Source: Aerococcus loyolae (GTDB lineage Bacteria; Bacillota; Bacilli; Lactobacillales; Aerococcaceae). From it: a DNA stretch of 64,000 bases. Below the pieces are notes generated by a model. The model was not told where the DNA came from. It did no database searches and saw only the letters and a program-made list of their open reading frames with translations. Both the position numbers and the translations under genes were made by a program. Location of the stretch: contig NZ_CP126958.1 in assembly GCF_002871915.2 (NCBI RefSeq), positions 248,001-312,000 of the forward strand. The letters run 5' to 3'. Within the stretch, counting starts at the first letter, position 1. Each line of letters begins with the position of its first letter. Of this stretch, positions 8,305 to 16,907 are shown one piece after another.

Positions 8305-10587
8305 ATGAATACAATGGCAGCTATGGCAAAAAATCAATTTCATAAGTCCATAGAAGATATTAGTGACCAGGAACTTTATTATTTACTACTCGATTTGATC
8401 AAAGATAAAAGCAAAGGTTTAGCTACTAATCACAGCAAGAAAAAACTTTATTATGTATCGGCAGAATTCTTGATTGGTAAATTACTGGTCAATAACCTCT
8501 TAAACTTAGGGATCTATGACCAAGTTGAAGAAGAATTACAGGCTCATGGCCGGTCTTTAACGGAAGTGGAACAAGCAGAAAAAGAACCTTCACTCGGTAA
8601 TGGGGGATTGGGACGCTTGGCTTCTTGCTTCTTAGATTCTATTGCCAGTTTAGGCATGAACGGGGACGGAATCGGTTTAAATTACCATTTTGGTCTCTTC
8701 CGGCAGTTTTTTGATAATAACCAGCAAACGGCCAAACCTGATGACTGGTTAGGGGGGAGAACTTGGTTAAATCGTACCGAGACTACTTTTACCGTTCCCT
8801 TTAAAAATGGGCCAGTCGCTTCCACCTTATATGAGATTGATATTATTGGCTTTAAAAGAGGAGAACGTAACCGCCTCCGCTTATTTGACCTGGACACGGT
8901 GAATTCAGATTTAATCCAATGGGGTACCATCCAATTTGATAAGGAAAATATCCCTGAAAACCTGACCCTTTTTCTCTATCCTGATGACTCTGACCATGCC
9001 GGGCGGATGTTAAGAATCTATCAACAATACTTTATGGTCTCTAACGCCGCTCAATTGATTATTCGTGAAGCCTTGGATCGGGGGTCCAACCTCCATGATT
9101 TAGCTGACTATGCGGTCATTCAGATTAATGATACCCACCCTACCTTTATCATTCCTGAATTGATCCGACTGTTAACTGAAGACCACGACTTTACTTTTGA
9201 AGAAGCGGTGGCAGTTGTTCGTCAGGTGGTGGCCTTTACTAACCATACTATTTTGAGTGAGGCCTTGGAAAAATGGCCACTGGCAGATATTGAAGCCGTT
9301 CAACCGGAAATTGCTAATATAATCTGCCGTTTAGACCGTATGATTAAGGAAGAGTTTCCAGGTAATCATGCGGTTGAGATTATCGATGGGTCCAACACGG
9401 TCCATATGGCCAGCATTGCCATCCATTTTGGCTTTTCGACTAACGGCGTAGCCCGTTTGCATTCGGATATCTTGGTAAATAGTGAACTCAAGGCCTTTGC
9501 CGCTATTTACCCAGAAAAATTCTCCAATAAGACTAATGGGATCACCTTTAGACGTTGGATAATGGCTGCCAATCCGCGTTTGGGTCATTTAATTGATCAA
9601 AGCATTGGCGACCAATGGCATCAAGGTATTGCAGATCTTAGCGATTTAAGCAAAGAAAAGAATAATACGAATTTCATGAATCAATTAGCCCAAATTAAGC
9701 AGGCCAACAAGGAACGGTTAGCGGACCATTTAAAAGCAAGTAAACGGATCGATATTAAGCCAGATTCGATTATTGATGTTCAAATTAAACGGATCCATGA
9801 GTATAAGCGCCAACAAATGCTGGCCCTTTATATTATTTACAAATATTTTGATATCAAGAACGGCAACCTTCCCCAAACCCCAATCACCATTCTTTTTGGC
9901 GGCAAGGCTGCTCCAGCCTATACCATTGCCCAAGATATTATCCACTTAATTCTTACCTTGTCAGCTCTGATTAAGGAAGATCCTGAAGTGGCACCTTATT
10001 TACAGGTTGAGTTTGTCTCCAACTATAATGTCACGGAAGCAGAATACCTCATCCCGGCAGCTGATATTTCTGAACAAATCTCCTTGGCTTCAAAAGAAGC
10101 GAGTGGGACGGGGAATATGAAATTTATGCTCAATGGTGCCTTGACCATTTGTACCTTGGATGGGGCGAATGTGGAAATTGCTGAGCGGGTAGGAGAAGAC
10201 AACATCTACACCTTTGGTAAGTCTAGTGATGAGATTATTGACCTCTATACGAATAATGGCTATAATCCACAAGATTACTATAATCGCCCCGCCATTAAAG
10301 CTCTGGTCGACTTTATTGTGAGTTCGGAAATGATTCGCTTAGGCCATGAGAGCCAATTACGGCGTCTCTATGAAGATATCAAGAACAAGGACTACTTCAT
10401 GGCCATGATTGACTTAGAAGAATACATTGCCCTCAAAGATAAGATGTACCAAGACTATGAAGACCAAGACGCTTGGTTGGATAAGGTCTTAGTCAATATT
10501 TCTGAGGCAGGCTACTTCTCTAGTGACCGGACCATTTTGGAATATAATGAAGATATTTGGCACTTAGACGTAGACGATCCCGAATAA
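8305..10587 (+). CDS. malP: Glycogen/maltodextrin phosphorylase
   Basis: 760 residues from the ATG behind RBS gaaagga. Upstream in-frame codons lack an RBS. The PLP-lysine region SKEASGTGNMKFMLNGALTICTLDGANVEI lies near the C-terminal third, and EPSLGNGGLGRLASCFLDS and INDTHP are typical of the GT35 family. Length and sequence resemble streptococcal MalP (about 750 residues) more than the 800-residue GlgP of glg operons. It releases glucose-1-phosphate from alpha-1,4-glucans in the cytoplasm. No malQ, glgB or other glg gene is next to it, so it stands alone between terminators. Confidence 0.93.
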   Translation: MNTMAAMAKNQFHKSIEDISDQELYYLLLDLIKDKSKGLATNHSKKKLYYVSAEFLIGKLLVNNLLNLGIYDQVEEELQAHGRSLTEVEQAEKEPSLGNGGLGRLASCFLDSIASLGMNGDGIGLNYHFGLFRQFFDNNQQTAKPDDWLGGRTWLNRTETTFTVPFKNGPVASTLYEIDIIGFKRGERNRLRLFDLDTVNSDLIQWGTIQFDKENIPENLTLFLYPDDSDHAGRMLRIYQQYFMVSNAAQLIIREALDRGSNLHDLADYAVIQINDTHPTFIIPELIRLLTEDHDFTFEEAVAVVRQVVAFTNHTILSEALEKWPLADIEAVQPEIANIICRLDRMIKEEFPGNHAVEIIDGSNTVHMASIAIHFGFSTNGVARLHSDILVNSELKAFAAIYPEKFSNKTNGITFRRWIMAANPRLGHLIDQSIGDQWHQGIADLSDLSKEKNNTNFMNQLAQIKQANKERLADHLKASKRIDIKPDSIIDVQIKRIHEYKRQQMLALYIIYKYFDIKNGNLPQTPITILFGGKAAPAYTIAQDIIHLILTLSALIKEDPEVAPYLQVEFVSNYNVTEAEYLIPAADISEQISLASKEASGTGNMKFMLNGALTICTLDGANVEIAERVGEDNIYTFGKSSDEIIDLYTNNGYNPQDYYNRPAIKALVDFIVSSEMIRLGHESQLRRLYEDIKNKDYFMAMIDLEEYIALKDKMYQDYEDQDAWLDKVLVNISEAGYFSSDRTILEYNEDIWHLDVDDPE

Positions 10588-10615
10588 ACCGATAAAAATA
10601 CATAAGTAAAATAAA

Positions 10616-10700
10616 AAATGCAGCAAGCCTAAGGACTTTGCTTGAGAAGTAGGAGCGTTTAGAACTTCTCAGTGATCCTTTTGTGCTTGCTGCACTTTTT
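10616..10700. terminator. Bidirectional terminator between malP and pnuC
   Basis: A long hairpin: aaatgcagcaagc pairs with gcttgctgcacttt, with an inner gagaagt/acttctc stem. It is flanked by A and T runs and lies between convergent genes. Confidence 0.8.
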
Positions 10701-10736
10701 ATTTATTGTGTTGTTGAAGATGGAAGCGACAAGTCT

Positions 10737-11489
10737 TTAGTCGATGCATTCGTTTTCGTATTCTAAGGCAGAGCTCTTTCCTTTAGACCAGATAATTAAA
10801 CCGGCAATCCCTTGAGCTAACATGCCTAGGTATGAGAAACCAACGATGAGGTTGCCCGCTTGTAACCAAAGAATTACTGAAAGGACATCGTTAATTAACC
10901 AGAGATAGTAGCCGTCCTTGTGACCAGTCACTTGACGTTGTTGGGCGGTAAAGGAAATCCCGTTAGTGATGGCATCTAAGACAATTTGTTGGCCACCCAA
11001 TACATAGGAGAAGGCCCCCAAACCAATGGTCCAGAAGAAGACAGCTTGGCAAATTATTTTTAAATTAAAGTATTGGTCGACATGGAGGTCACCATTTTCG
11101 TCTCGACGTTTAGCCCAACTGAAGTGGCCGACAAATTCGGTGATGAGATAGTAAATAGATGAAAACATATCCCCGTAAATCCCTAGGATAGCAGCAGCGG
11201 CAATCCCGAAGATATTTTGAATCCCATTGACAATAAAAGTGGGTTGCCATTGGATGGCTAAGGTCCAAGTGCCTAAAAACCCAAAAATACTCATCCCCAG
11301 AGACATAAGGATGTTAAGGTCAAATTCTTGGCTGGTTAAACTGGTAATAATTCCATATAAATTAAATCCCAAGGAGACGATAAAACCAAAAGCGATGATG
11401 GCTAATTCCACCTTGTTGAGTGGTTTTAAGGCGCGGTGAATACATTCTTTTAAGGACAGGGTCTTAGTGGCTTTGTTTTGTTCTTGCAT
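10737..11489 (-). CDS. pnuC: Nicotinamide riboside transporter PnuC
   Basis: 250 residues with about seven hydrophobic segments. The family motif region is seen as IYYLITEFVGHFSWAKRRDENG and WLINDVLSVILWLQAGN, the tryptophan/asparagine-rich substrate region of PnuC. The family takes up nicotinamide riboside by facilitated diffusion, trapped by phosphorylation inside the cell. It lies 17 bases downstream of a nucleoside kinase gene, in a likely two-gene operon. Other vitamin-like nucleoside substrates cannot be excluded. Confidence 0.9.
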   Translation of the reverse strand: MQEQNKATKTLSLKECIHRALKPLNKVELAIIAFGFIVSLGFNLYGIITSLTSQEFDLNILMSLGMSIFGFLGTWTLAIQWQPTFIVNGIQNIFGIAAAAILGIYGDMFSSIYYLITEFVGHFSWAKRRDENGDLHVDQYFNLKIICQAVFFWTIGLGAFSYVLGGQQIVLDAITNGISFTAQQRQVTGHKDGYYLWLINDVLSVILWLQAGNLIVGFSYLGMLAQGIAGLIIWSKGKSSALEYENECID

Positions 11490-11506
11490 ATATTTTCCTC
11501 GTTTTC

Positions 11507-12136
11507 CTATTGAATTTTTTCTAAGTAAGTGTCAATACTATCAAAAATGATTTGGGCATCTTCGGGACGATGAATGTCATAATTATCCACATTTAGCCGC
11601 ATTTTAGGTGACTGGTCATAGTCTGCATACCATTGACCATAGTGGCTGTGGAGTTGACGGTAATAATCGTAAAGGCCATTATCAGAACTTGGTTGTTCAT
11701 AAACTCGGCCCCGTTTTTTGATGTTTTTGACAGCGTTGTCTAGGGAACTATCTAAAAAGACTAAGAGATCAGGAGCCTTTTTAGGTAGGCTGTCTAATTC
11801 TTCCATCATGTTGGCTAGTAAGTCACGGTAGATGCTAAACTCTTCTTCAGAGATATTCCCATTTAAAACATTCAAATAGGTGAAAAGTTCGTCTTCGTAA
11901 ATACTACGGTCCAAAACGTTATTATTATCAAAAAAGGCTGCCTTAATATTTTTAAAGCGTTGGTTTAGAAAGTAAATCTGTAAGGAAAAGGCATATTTCT
12001 TGGGGTCTTGGTAATATTTATCAAGGATGGGGTTTTCCTCGACAGGTTTGTAAAATACTTTTGTGCCTAAATATTCAGCTAATTTTCCGGCATAGGTCGA
12101 TTTCCCTGCGCCGATGGTTCCAGCAAAAACTATCAC
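11507..12136 (-). CDS. Deoxynucleoside kinase (dAK/dGK family)
   Basis: 209 residues. P-loop FAGTIGAGKST (about 4-14), catalytic-region LDRSIYEDELF (DRS motif) and the lid KKRGRVYEQ are those of bacterial deoxyadenosine/deoxyguanosine kinases. It phosphorylates nucleosides with ATP in the cytoplasm. It is the first gene of an operon with pnuC. That suggests it may also trap an imported nucleoside such as nicotinamide riboside, although the usual NR kinase is NadR or a different family. This link is inference. Upstream (12137-12368) I see no gene. Confidence 0.88.
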   Translation of the reverse strand: MIVFAGTIGAGKSTYAGKLAEYLGTKVFYKPVEENPILDKYYQDPKKYAFSLQIYFLNQRFKNIKAAFFDNNNVLDRSIYEDELFTYLNVLNGNISEEEFSIYRDLLANMMEELDSLPKKAPDLLVFLDSSLDNAVKNIKKRGRVYEQPSSDNGLYDYYRQLHSHYGQWYADYDQSPKMRLNVDNYDIHRPEDAQIIFDSIDTYLEKIQ

Positions 12137-12368
12137 TATTGTAATCCCTACTCTCTAACTATATATTGTGCTGTTTTCTTATAAAAATAAGGGTAAACAC
12201 TATATCTTGTGTCCGGAAAGTATTCTATCATAGGATATTGAAAAGGCCAAGGAAGAAATTTTCCTGCAATCTTTGACTTATTTGACTAAGCTTGAGACTG
12301 GCTGGATGGCTCAGGTTAATTATTTTTAAAATTTAATTAAGCTTTAATATTTGGAGGCCGTCTTTATA

Positions 12369-12381
12369 AAAGTTCTAAAAA
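12369..12381. repeat. Left direct repeat flanking the IS30 element
   Basis: AAAGTTCTAAAAA, identical to the 13 bases right of the element at 13770-13782. Taken as the target-site duplication. Confidence 0.75.
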
Positions 12382-12406
12382 GGTAAATTGTAAAATGAAG
12401 TGCATA
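12382..12406 (+). repeat. Terminal inverted repeat, left (IRL)
   Basis: Starts GGTAAATTGTAAAATGAAG. Matches the reverse complement of 13745-13769 at 22 of 25 positions. Confidence 0.85.
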
Positions 12407-12484
12407 GAGAAAAGGACGACAAAAAACCAGTGATGCTCTATACTTAAAAGCGTCTAAACCCAAGTAAAGGAGCACTCACTGGCT

Positions 12485-13555
12485 ATGAAACATTCTAACA
12501 CGAAACCTAGATCATATACACACCTTTCTGCAGAAAAACGCGGAATTATCCAAGCAATGCACCAAGAAGGACATAAACAGAAAGAGATTGCTGACGCCGT
12601 TGGCGTCAATCAATGCACCATATCTCGTGAACTAAAACGTGGAAAAACACGTCAAATGAACTATGATCATACCTACGTTGATGTCTATCTTGCAGAAACT
12701 GGCTCGCGTGTTTATAAAGATAATCGGTCAAATTCTAAAGCCAGAGGCGCTTTGTATGGAAAATCTAACTTCATTAAAGCCTTTGAGGAAGCCTTACTGA
12801 CACCTAAAGAAGACCGTATTTTCAGTGTTGATACGTTTATTCATGATTACCGCAGAAAACACCCTTTAGAAAGAGTTCCTTGCACCAAAACCATGTATAA
12901 ATATATCAATCTTGGTTTATTAAATGTGAGGAATATTGATCTTCCTATGAAAACAAGGATTCGTCCAAGAAAACAACCTAGTGAACCGCGTGGGACGAAT
13001 AAAAAGGTATTTGGAAAAAGCATTGATCAGCGATGCCCAGACGTCCTTTCAAGAGAAGAATTTGGTCACTGGGAGCTTGACCTCGTGATAGGAAAGAAGA
13101 CTAAAGGAGAGCCATGTCTTATTACTCTAGTTGAACGGAAAACGCGAAAATTCCTCACCAAGAAGACTTGGAAGTGGGATGCAGATTCCATTGTAAAATC
13201 GGTTAAAAAGGTGATTCTTAAAGAGGGTCAAGCGTGTTTTAAAACCTTAACGACCGATAACGGCAGTGAATTTTCTAAACTATCTCAGCTTGAGTATGCT
13301 CTGAAGGATTTGGAAGTCTTTTTCGCCCATGCCTATTCAGCTTGGGAAAAAGGCAGTAATGAGAGACATAATCGCATGTTAAGAGAATTCTTGCCCAAAG
13401 GGACAAGCTTTAAAAAGCTGACATACCAGGAACTCGCACACTATACGAATACAATAAATAATCGCTTTAGAAAGGTCTTAGATTATCAAACCCCTAACGA
13501 CTGTTATAACCTAGAAGTTGCGAAACTTCAGGAAACGCTTAAAGAAGCAGGCTAA
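12485..13555 (+). CDS. IS30-family transposase
   Basis: 356 residues. The N-terminal HTH (LSAEKRGIIQAMHQEGHKQKEIADAVGVNQCTISREL, about 18-55) is characteristic of the family. The DDE triad is complete: D near 199 (HWELDLVIGKK), D near 258 (TTDNGSEF) and E near 293 (GSNERHNRMLREFLPKG). The ATG follows RBS aaaggagcac. With intact ends the element should be mobile. Confidence 0.95.
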   Translation: MKHSNTKPRSYTHLSAEKRGIIQAMHQEGHKQKEIADAVGVNQCTISRELKRGKTRQMNYDHTYVDVYLAETGSRVYKDNRSNSKARGALYGKSNFIKAFEEALLTPKEDRIFSVDTFIHDYRRKHPLERVPCTKTMYKYINLGLLNVRNIDLPMKTRIRPRKQPSEPRGTNKKVFGKSIDQRCPDVLSREEFGHWELDLVIGKKTKGEPCLITLVERKTRKFLTKKTWKWDADSIVKSVKKVILKEGQACFKTLTTDNGSEFSKLSQLEYALKDLEVFFAHAYSAWEKGSNERHNRMLREFLPKGTSFKKLTYQELAHYTNTINNRFRKVLDYQTPNDCYNLEVAKLQETLKEAG

Positions 13556-13664
13556 AGTGCTTAACAAAGCATAGAGATTCAGTGTGGGCCAGTCAAGGTC
13601 CGCTTCGCTCTCCACCTTGACAGCCCCACCCTGAATCTCTAAATGATAATCAAGCACTTTAAGC
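13552..13664 (+). repeat. Large hairpin inside the IS, downstream of the transposase gene
   Basis: Nested inverted repeats: aaagtgctt/aagcacttt outside, agagattcag/ctgaatctct and gtcaaggt/accttgac inside. It follows the transposase stop directly. It may act as a terminator or block incoming transcription. Confidence 0.7.
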
Positions 13665-13744
13665 TAGAGAAAAACGGGCCAAGAATTATTGACTTTATCA
13701 GCTTTTTAGTTATTTGGCATGACACTGGGATTTTTTAAAATAAA

Positions 13745-13769
13745 TATGCACTTGATATTGCAATTTACC
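13745..13769 (-). repeat. Terminal inverted repeat, right (IRR)
   Basis: Ends TATTGCAATTTACC. Pairs with IRL at 22 of 25 positions and is followed directly by the right 13-bp direct repeat. Confidence 0.85.
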
Positions 13770-13782
13770 AAAGTTCTAAAAA
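13770..13782. repeat. Right direct repeat flanking the IS30 element
   Basis: AAAGTTCTAAAAA, exact copy of 12369-12381. Confidence 0.75.
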
Positions 13783-13796
13783 GACTGATAAGGTGA

Positions 13797-13834
13797 TGAA
13801 ATCGCTTGCGAAAGCGGTAACAAGCTGCTATAAT
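13797..13834 (+). promoter_or_regulatory. eda promoter with two overlapping cre-like sites
   Basis: TGAAATCGCTTGCG (13797-13810) and CGAAAGCGGTAACA (13809-13822) each match the cre consensus at 13 of 14 positions. An extended -10, TGCTATAAT, ends at 13834. The second site covers the expected -35 region, so CcpA should repress here. Confidence 0.65.
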
Positions 13835-13846
13835 AAGCTTGTGAGT

Positions 13847-13886
13847 CCCTTACAATGCTTACCCAAAACCTGTAAGGGCTTTTTTG
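13847..13886 (+). terminator. Leader terminator or attenuator between the promoter and eda
   Basis: cccttaca (13847-13854) pairs with tgtaaggg (13871-13878), followed by CTTTTTTG. It starts only about 13 bases after the -10 and ends about 110 bases before the eda start. Confidence 0.7.
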
Positions 13887-13997
13887 TTTTCAAGGAAATA
13901 TAAAGTAGTCCTTGGCTTTTTTCTCGCAAATCCTAGTAATCGTGTTAGACTGAATAATAATAAGCAGCGTAATTTCTATGAGTGGAGGACTTTAGAT

Positions 13998-14624
13998 ATG
14001 GCAGAAACTTTTAAAGAACAATTAGGCAAAGAACAACTCTTACCCTTATACACGGTTAATGACTTAGGGTCGGTAGCCTTAGCTGAGGCGGTTTTAAGTG
14101 AAAATAACTTATCCTTTATCGAAGTCACCTACCGCAGTGACCTGGCTTCTCAAGCCATCCAGCAATTGGCGGATAGGGGAAAATTAGTTGTGGGAGCAGG
14201 AACAGTCCGTGACTTGGATACCGCCAAGGACGCCGTTGATCATGGCGCGCAATTTATTGTCAGTCCCGGTTTATCGACTGAAGTAGTCGATTATTGCTTG
14301 AAAGAAGATATCCCTGTCTTTCCGGGAGCAGTTACTCCAAGTGAAATCATGCAAGCCATGGACTTAGACCTTGACGTGGTGAAATTCTTCCCAGCCAATG
14401 TCTATGGGGGCCTGTCAGCGATTAAGTCTTTAGCAGGGCCTTTCTTTGATATCCAATTCATCCCCACTGGCGGGGTCAATAGTGACAATTTCACCGACTA
14501 TTTAGCCAATGACGCCGTATTGGCAGTGGGAGGCTCCTTTATCTTGTCTGAAAAAGAGGTCTTAAAAGATGAAGGAAAGACAGCCTCGGAAAAATTAGCT
14601 GCCTTAACCAAGCAGCTCCACTAA
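13998..14624 (+). CDS. eda: 2-dehydro-3-deoxyphosphogluconate (KDPG/KHG) aldolase
   Basis: 208 residues from the ATG behind RBS agtggagg. Earlier in-frame codons overlap the leader terminator. The Schiff-base lysine is seen near 129 in DVVKFFPAN, the general-base glutamate in FIEVTYR, and the phosphate-binding TGGVN and GGSFI loops are present. It splits KDPG (or KHG) to pyruvate and glyceraldehyde-3-phosphate (or glyoxylate). No kdgK, uxuA or similar gene is adjacent. The cre-like promoter suggests use in hexuronate breakdown, which would fit the beta-glucuronidase elsewhere in the window. Confidence 0.93.
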   Translation: MAETFKEQLGKEQLLPLYTVNDLGSVALAEAVLSENNLSFIEVTYRSDLASQAIQQLADRGKLVVGAGTVRDLDTAKDAVDHGAQFIVSPGLSTEVVDYCLKEDIPVFPGAVTPSEIMQAMDLDLDVVKFFPANVYGGLSAIKSLAGPFFDIQFIPTGGVNSDNFTDYLANDAVLAVGGSFILSEKEVLKDEGKTASEKLAALTKQLH

Positions 14625-14639
14625 AATTATTGGCAGGAT

Positions 14640-14672
14640 AACACCCAGCTTTTAGCGCCTGGGTGTTTTTTG
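14640..14672 (+). terminator. eda terminator
   Basis: aacacccag pairs with ctgggtgtt, followed by a T run. Confidence 0.9.
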
Positions 14673-14709
14673 AACGAAGATTTTGTTAGCCAGCTAAAAA
14701 TTGACAGTA

Positions 14710-14751
14710 AATAAGCCTGATTTCACCTCCAGGGGTAAGATCAGGCTTATT
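14710..14751. terminator. Terminator downstream of the YigZ-family gene
   Basis: aataagcctgat (14710-14721) pairs exactly with atcaggcttatt (14740-14751). It lies directly after the stop of the minus-strand gene. Confidence 0.8.
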
Positions 14752-14754
14752 TCT

Positions 14755-15402
14755 TTATTGATCAGTATCGACCGGGACAGGTATGTCCACATAAACTTCT
14801 TCACCAATATGAAAACTGGCTTGGGCAGCGGTAAGATTGGTGAGTTCTTCTTGGACTTTGTCTACTTCTTGGCTCGGAACGCCTAAATGATAGGTCACTT
14901 TTTCCAAGTAGGTTGTATCTAGGAGCGAGTAGGGAGAGTTTTCCACCCAGTAGGCCATGCTACCATTGAGGGAATAATCGATTGTCACGTCGACTTGGGT
15001 TTGCAAGCGGCGTTCAACCACACCAATTTGGTGGACGGCTTCGGAAACGGCACCGCTATAGGCCCGGACTAGACCGCCAGCTCCCAATTTGGTGCCTCCA
15101 AAATACCGGGTAACCACACAGGCAACATTTTTTAAATCCATATTTTTTAGGACTTCCAGCATAGGAACTCCAGCAGTTCCACTGGGTTCACCATCATCGA
15201 GGGCTCTTTGAATTTCATTACGCTCTCCGATTTGGTAGGCGACACAGTTGTGGGTGGCCTTATAATGTTCTTTTCTCACCTCTTCAACAAAGGCGTCGGC
15301 TTCTTCCTTAGTGTAGGCACGCTGAATCCGACATATAAAGCGTGATTTTTTGATTTCTATTTCATGTTCACCAGCACTTTTAATGGTACGGTACTCAATC
15401 AT
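14755..15402 (-). CDS. YigZ/IMPACT-family protein (UPF0029)
   Basis: 215 residues. An N-terminal IMPACT domain (about 15-125) has the typical RYFGGTKLGAGGLVRAYSGAV and DDGEPSGTAGVPML motifs, and a C-terminal ferredoxin-like DUF1949 domain follows. The molecular role is unsettled, although eukaryotic homologues affect translation control through GCN1/GCN2. It is divergent from comFA, an arrangement common in Firmicutes. Confidence 0.9.
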   Translation of the reverse strand: MIEYRTIKSAGEHEIEIKKSRFICRIQRAYTKEEADAFVEEVRKEHYKATHNCVAYQIGERNEIQRALDDGEPSGTAGVPMLEVLKNMDLKNVACVVTRYFGGTKLGAGGLVRAYSGAVSEAVHQIGVVERRLQTQVDVTIDYSLNGSMAYWVENSPYSLLDTTYLEKVTYHLGVPSQEVDKVQEELTNLTAAQASFHIGEEVYVDIPVPVDTDQ

Positions 15403-15560
15403 TGATGGTTCAGCTCGTTTCTGTTTATTTTCTCCTTATTGTAACTAAAGCAGGGCTAAAGTTCAAAAGTCTCCCTTTATTCGCCAACTCGGAGGACGAA
15501 CTTAGTCATTAATTACGGCTTAATAGTTTAGCTCAGTGGATAAAGAGAGGATGAATAACC

Positions 15561-16907
15561 ATGCAAGACTTACTTTTAGGACGGCTGCTGGCGGCAAGTG
15601 AGCTACCTGAGGAGCTTGATTTAAGCGATGCCTCTAGTTTGCCAGCGATAAAGGTCGATGGAAAGCAATTGGTCTGCCAACGTTGTTTTAACCAGCTAGC
15701 TTTTTATCCGAATCCGTGTACTTGTGAAGGGACGTGTTTTTATTGTTTAAATTGCTTGGCCTTTGCCAAGTTAAGGACCTGTGACCGGCTTTATTATGAC
15801 TTAGATCCTCATTTTTACTTTAAAGACTTATGTCGGGAACAACCTTACCTAGAATGGCCGGGCACCCTATCGCCCCAGCAAGAGCAGTGTGCCGATCAAT
15901 TGCTGGCTTCTTATCAAGCGGGGCAGGATCACTTGGTTTGGGCAGTCACTGGAGCAGGGAAAACAGAGATGATTTTTCCCCTAGTTGACTATGCCCTCTG
16001 TCAGGGGCAGCGTATCGCCTTGGCCACGCCTCGGGTCGATGTCTGTAATGAGTTATTCCCCCGCTTTCAAGCTGCCTTCCCAGAAATTGATATTCTCCTC
16101 CTCCACGGCAAGGTTGACCACCCTTACCGGCTAAGTCCCTTGACTATTGCTTCGACCCACCAGTTACTGCGCTTTTACCAGGCCTTTGATCTTTTAATTG
16201 TTGATGAAGTCGATGCCTTTCCCTACCATGGTGATCCCTTATTAGAAGCAGCTAGCCGCCGAGCCGTCAAAGATACCGGCGTGCGAGTGGAACTCACCGC
16301 TACCCCTTCAAAAGACCAGCAAAGGGCTATCAAGCAGGAAAAGATTGCCGCTTCTATCCTGCCAGCTCGCTACCACCGCCATCCTCTCCCAGTTCCCAAG
16401 CACCGCTGGGTTGGCGATTGGCGCCAAGCCATTGCTAAGGGGCGCTTGCCGGGTGTATTAGGTTCAACCATCCAGTCCTTTCTAAAGAAGGGCGAGGCTT
16501 TTTTACTCTTTCTCCCCCATATTGCCATGATGGAGGCACTCGAAAAAATTCTCCATAAGCATTTTAAGCAAGTAAGCTTTACTAGTGTTTCCTCCAAGGA
16601 CCCTGATCGGATTGAAAAGGTAGCCGCCATGCGTGAACAGAATTATCAGTTTTTACTTACCACTACTATTTTAGAGCGGGGCGTGACCTTTCCCGGTATT
16701 CACGTCATTGTCTTAGGAAGTGAAGACCGGGTCTTTAACACCTCCTCCTTAGTTCAGATTGCTGGACGGGTAGGACGAAAACCTGACCAAGCCAGCGGGA
16801 AAGTATATTTTCTTCATGAGGGGAAAACGAAGGCCAGCCTGCAAGCGGTCAAGCAGATTCAGTGGCTAAATCAAGAAGCTAGGAAGCGGGGGTTAATCGA
16901 TGAGTGA
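15561..16907 (+). CDS. comFA: ComFA, DNA-uptake ATPase/helicase
   Basis: 448 residues. A zinc-finger region has paired cysteines (CQRC near 35, then CTCEGTCFYCLNC). The superfamily 2 helicase core has Walker A AVTGAGKTE, DEVD box LLIVDEVDAFP, motif III ELTATPS and motif VI QIAGRVGRKP. In naturally competent Firmicutes ComFA helps drive single-stranded DNA through the ComEC channel. Its end overlaps comFC by 8 bases, indicating an operon. The gene looks intact, so DNA uptake is possible if the other com genes are present. Confidence 0.94.
   Translation: MQDLLLGRLLAASELPEELDLSDASSLPAIKVDGKQLVCQRCFNQLAFYPNPCTCEGTCFYCLNCLAFAKLRTCDRLYYDLDPHFYFKDLCREQPYLEWPGTLSPQQEQCADQLLASYQAGQDHLVWAVTGAGKTEMIFPLVDYALCQGQRIALATPRVDVCNELFPRFQAAFPEIDILLLHGKVDHPYRLSPLTIASTHQLLRFYQAFDLLIVDEVDAFPYHGDPLLEAASRRAVKDTGVRVELTATPSKDQQRAIKQEKIAASILPARYHRHPLPVPKHRWVGDWRQAIAKGRLPGVLGSTIQSFLKKGEAFLLFLPHIAMMEALEKILHKHFKQVSFTSVSSKDPDRIEKVAAMREQNYQFLLTTTILERGVTFPGIHVIVLGSEDRVFNTSSLVQIAGRVGRKPDQASGKVYFLHEGKTKASLQAVKQIQWLNQEARKRGLIDE

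Larger units (their letters stand above)
12382..13769 (+). mobile_element. IS30-family insertion sequence, apparently intact (1388 bp)
   Basis: It is bounded by 25-bp terminal inverted repeats that match at 22 of 25 positions: left 12382-12406 beginning GGTAAATTG, right 13745-13769 ending CAATTTACC. It contains one complete transposase gene and, downstream of it, a large hairpin. It is flanked by 13-bp direct repeats. It lies between the divergently transcribed deoxynucleoside kinase and eda genes and does not visibly interrupt a reading frame. It is somewhat longer than the usual 1.0-1.25 kb of the family because of the 3' non-coding part. Confidence 0.88.

Noticed and set aside
12137..12368. 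Gene interrupted by the IS30 element
   Set aside because: Neither flank carries a fragment of a conserved protein, and the neighbouring genes are complete and divergent.
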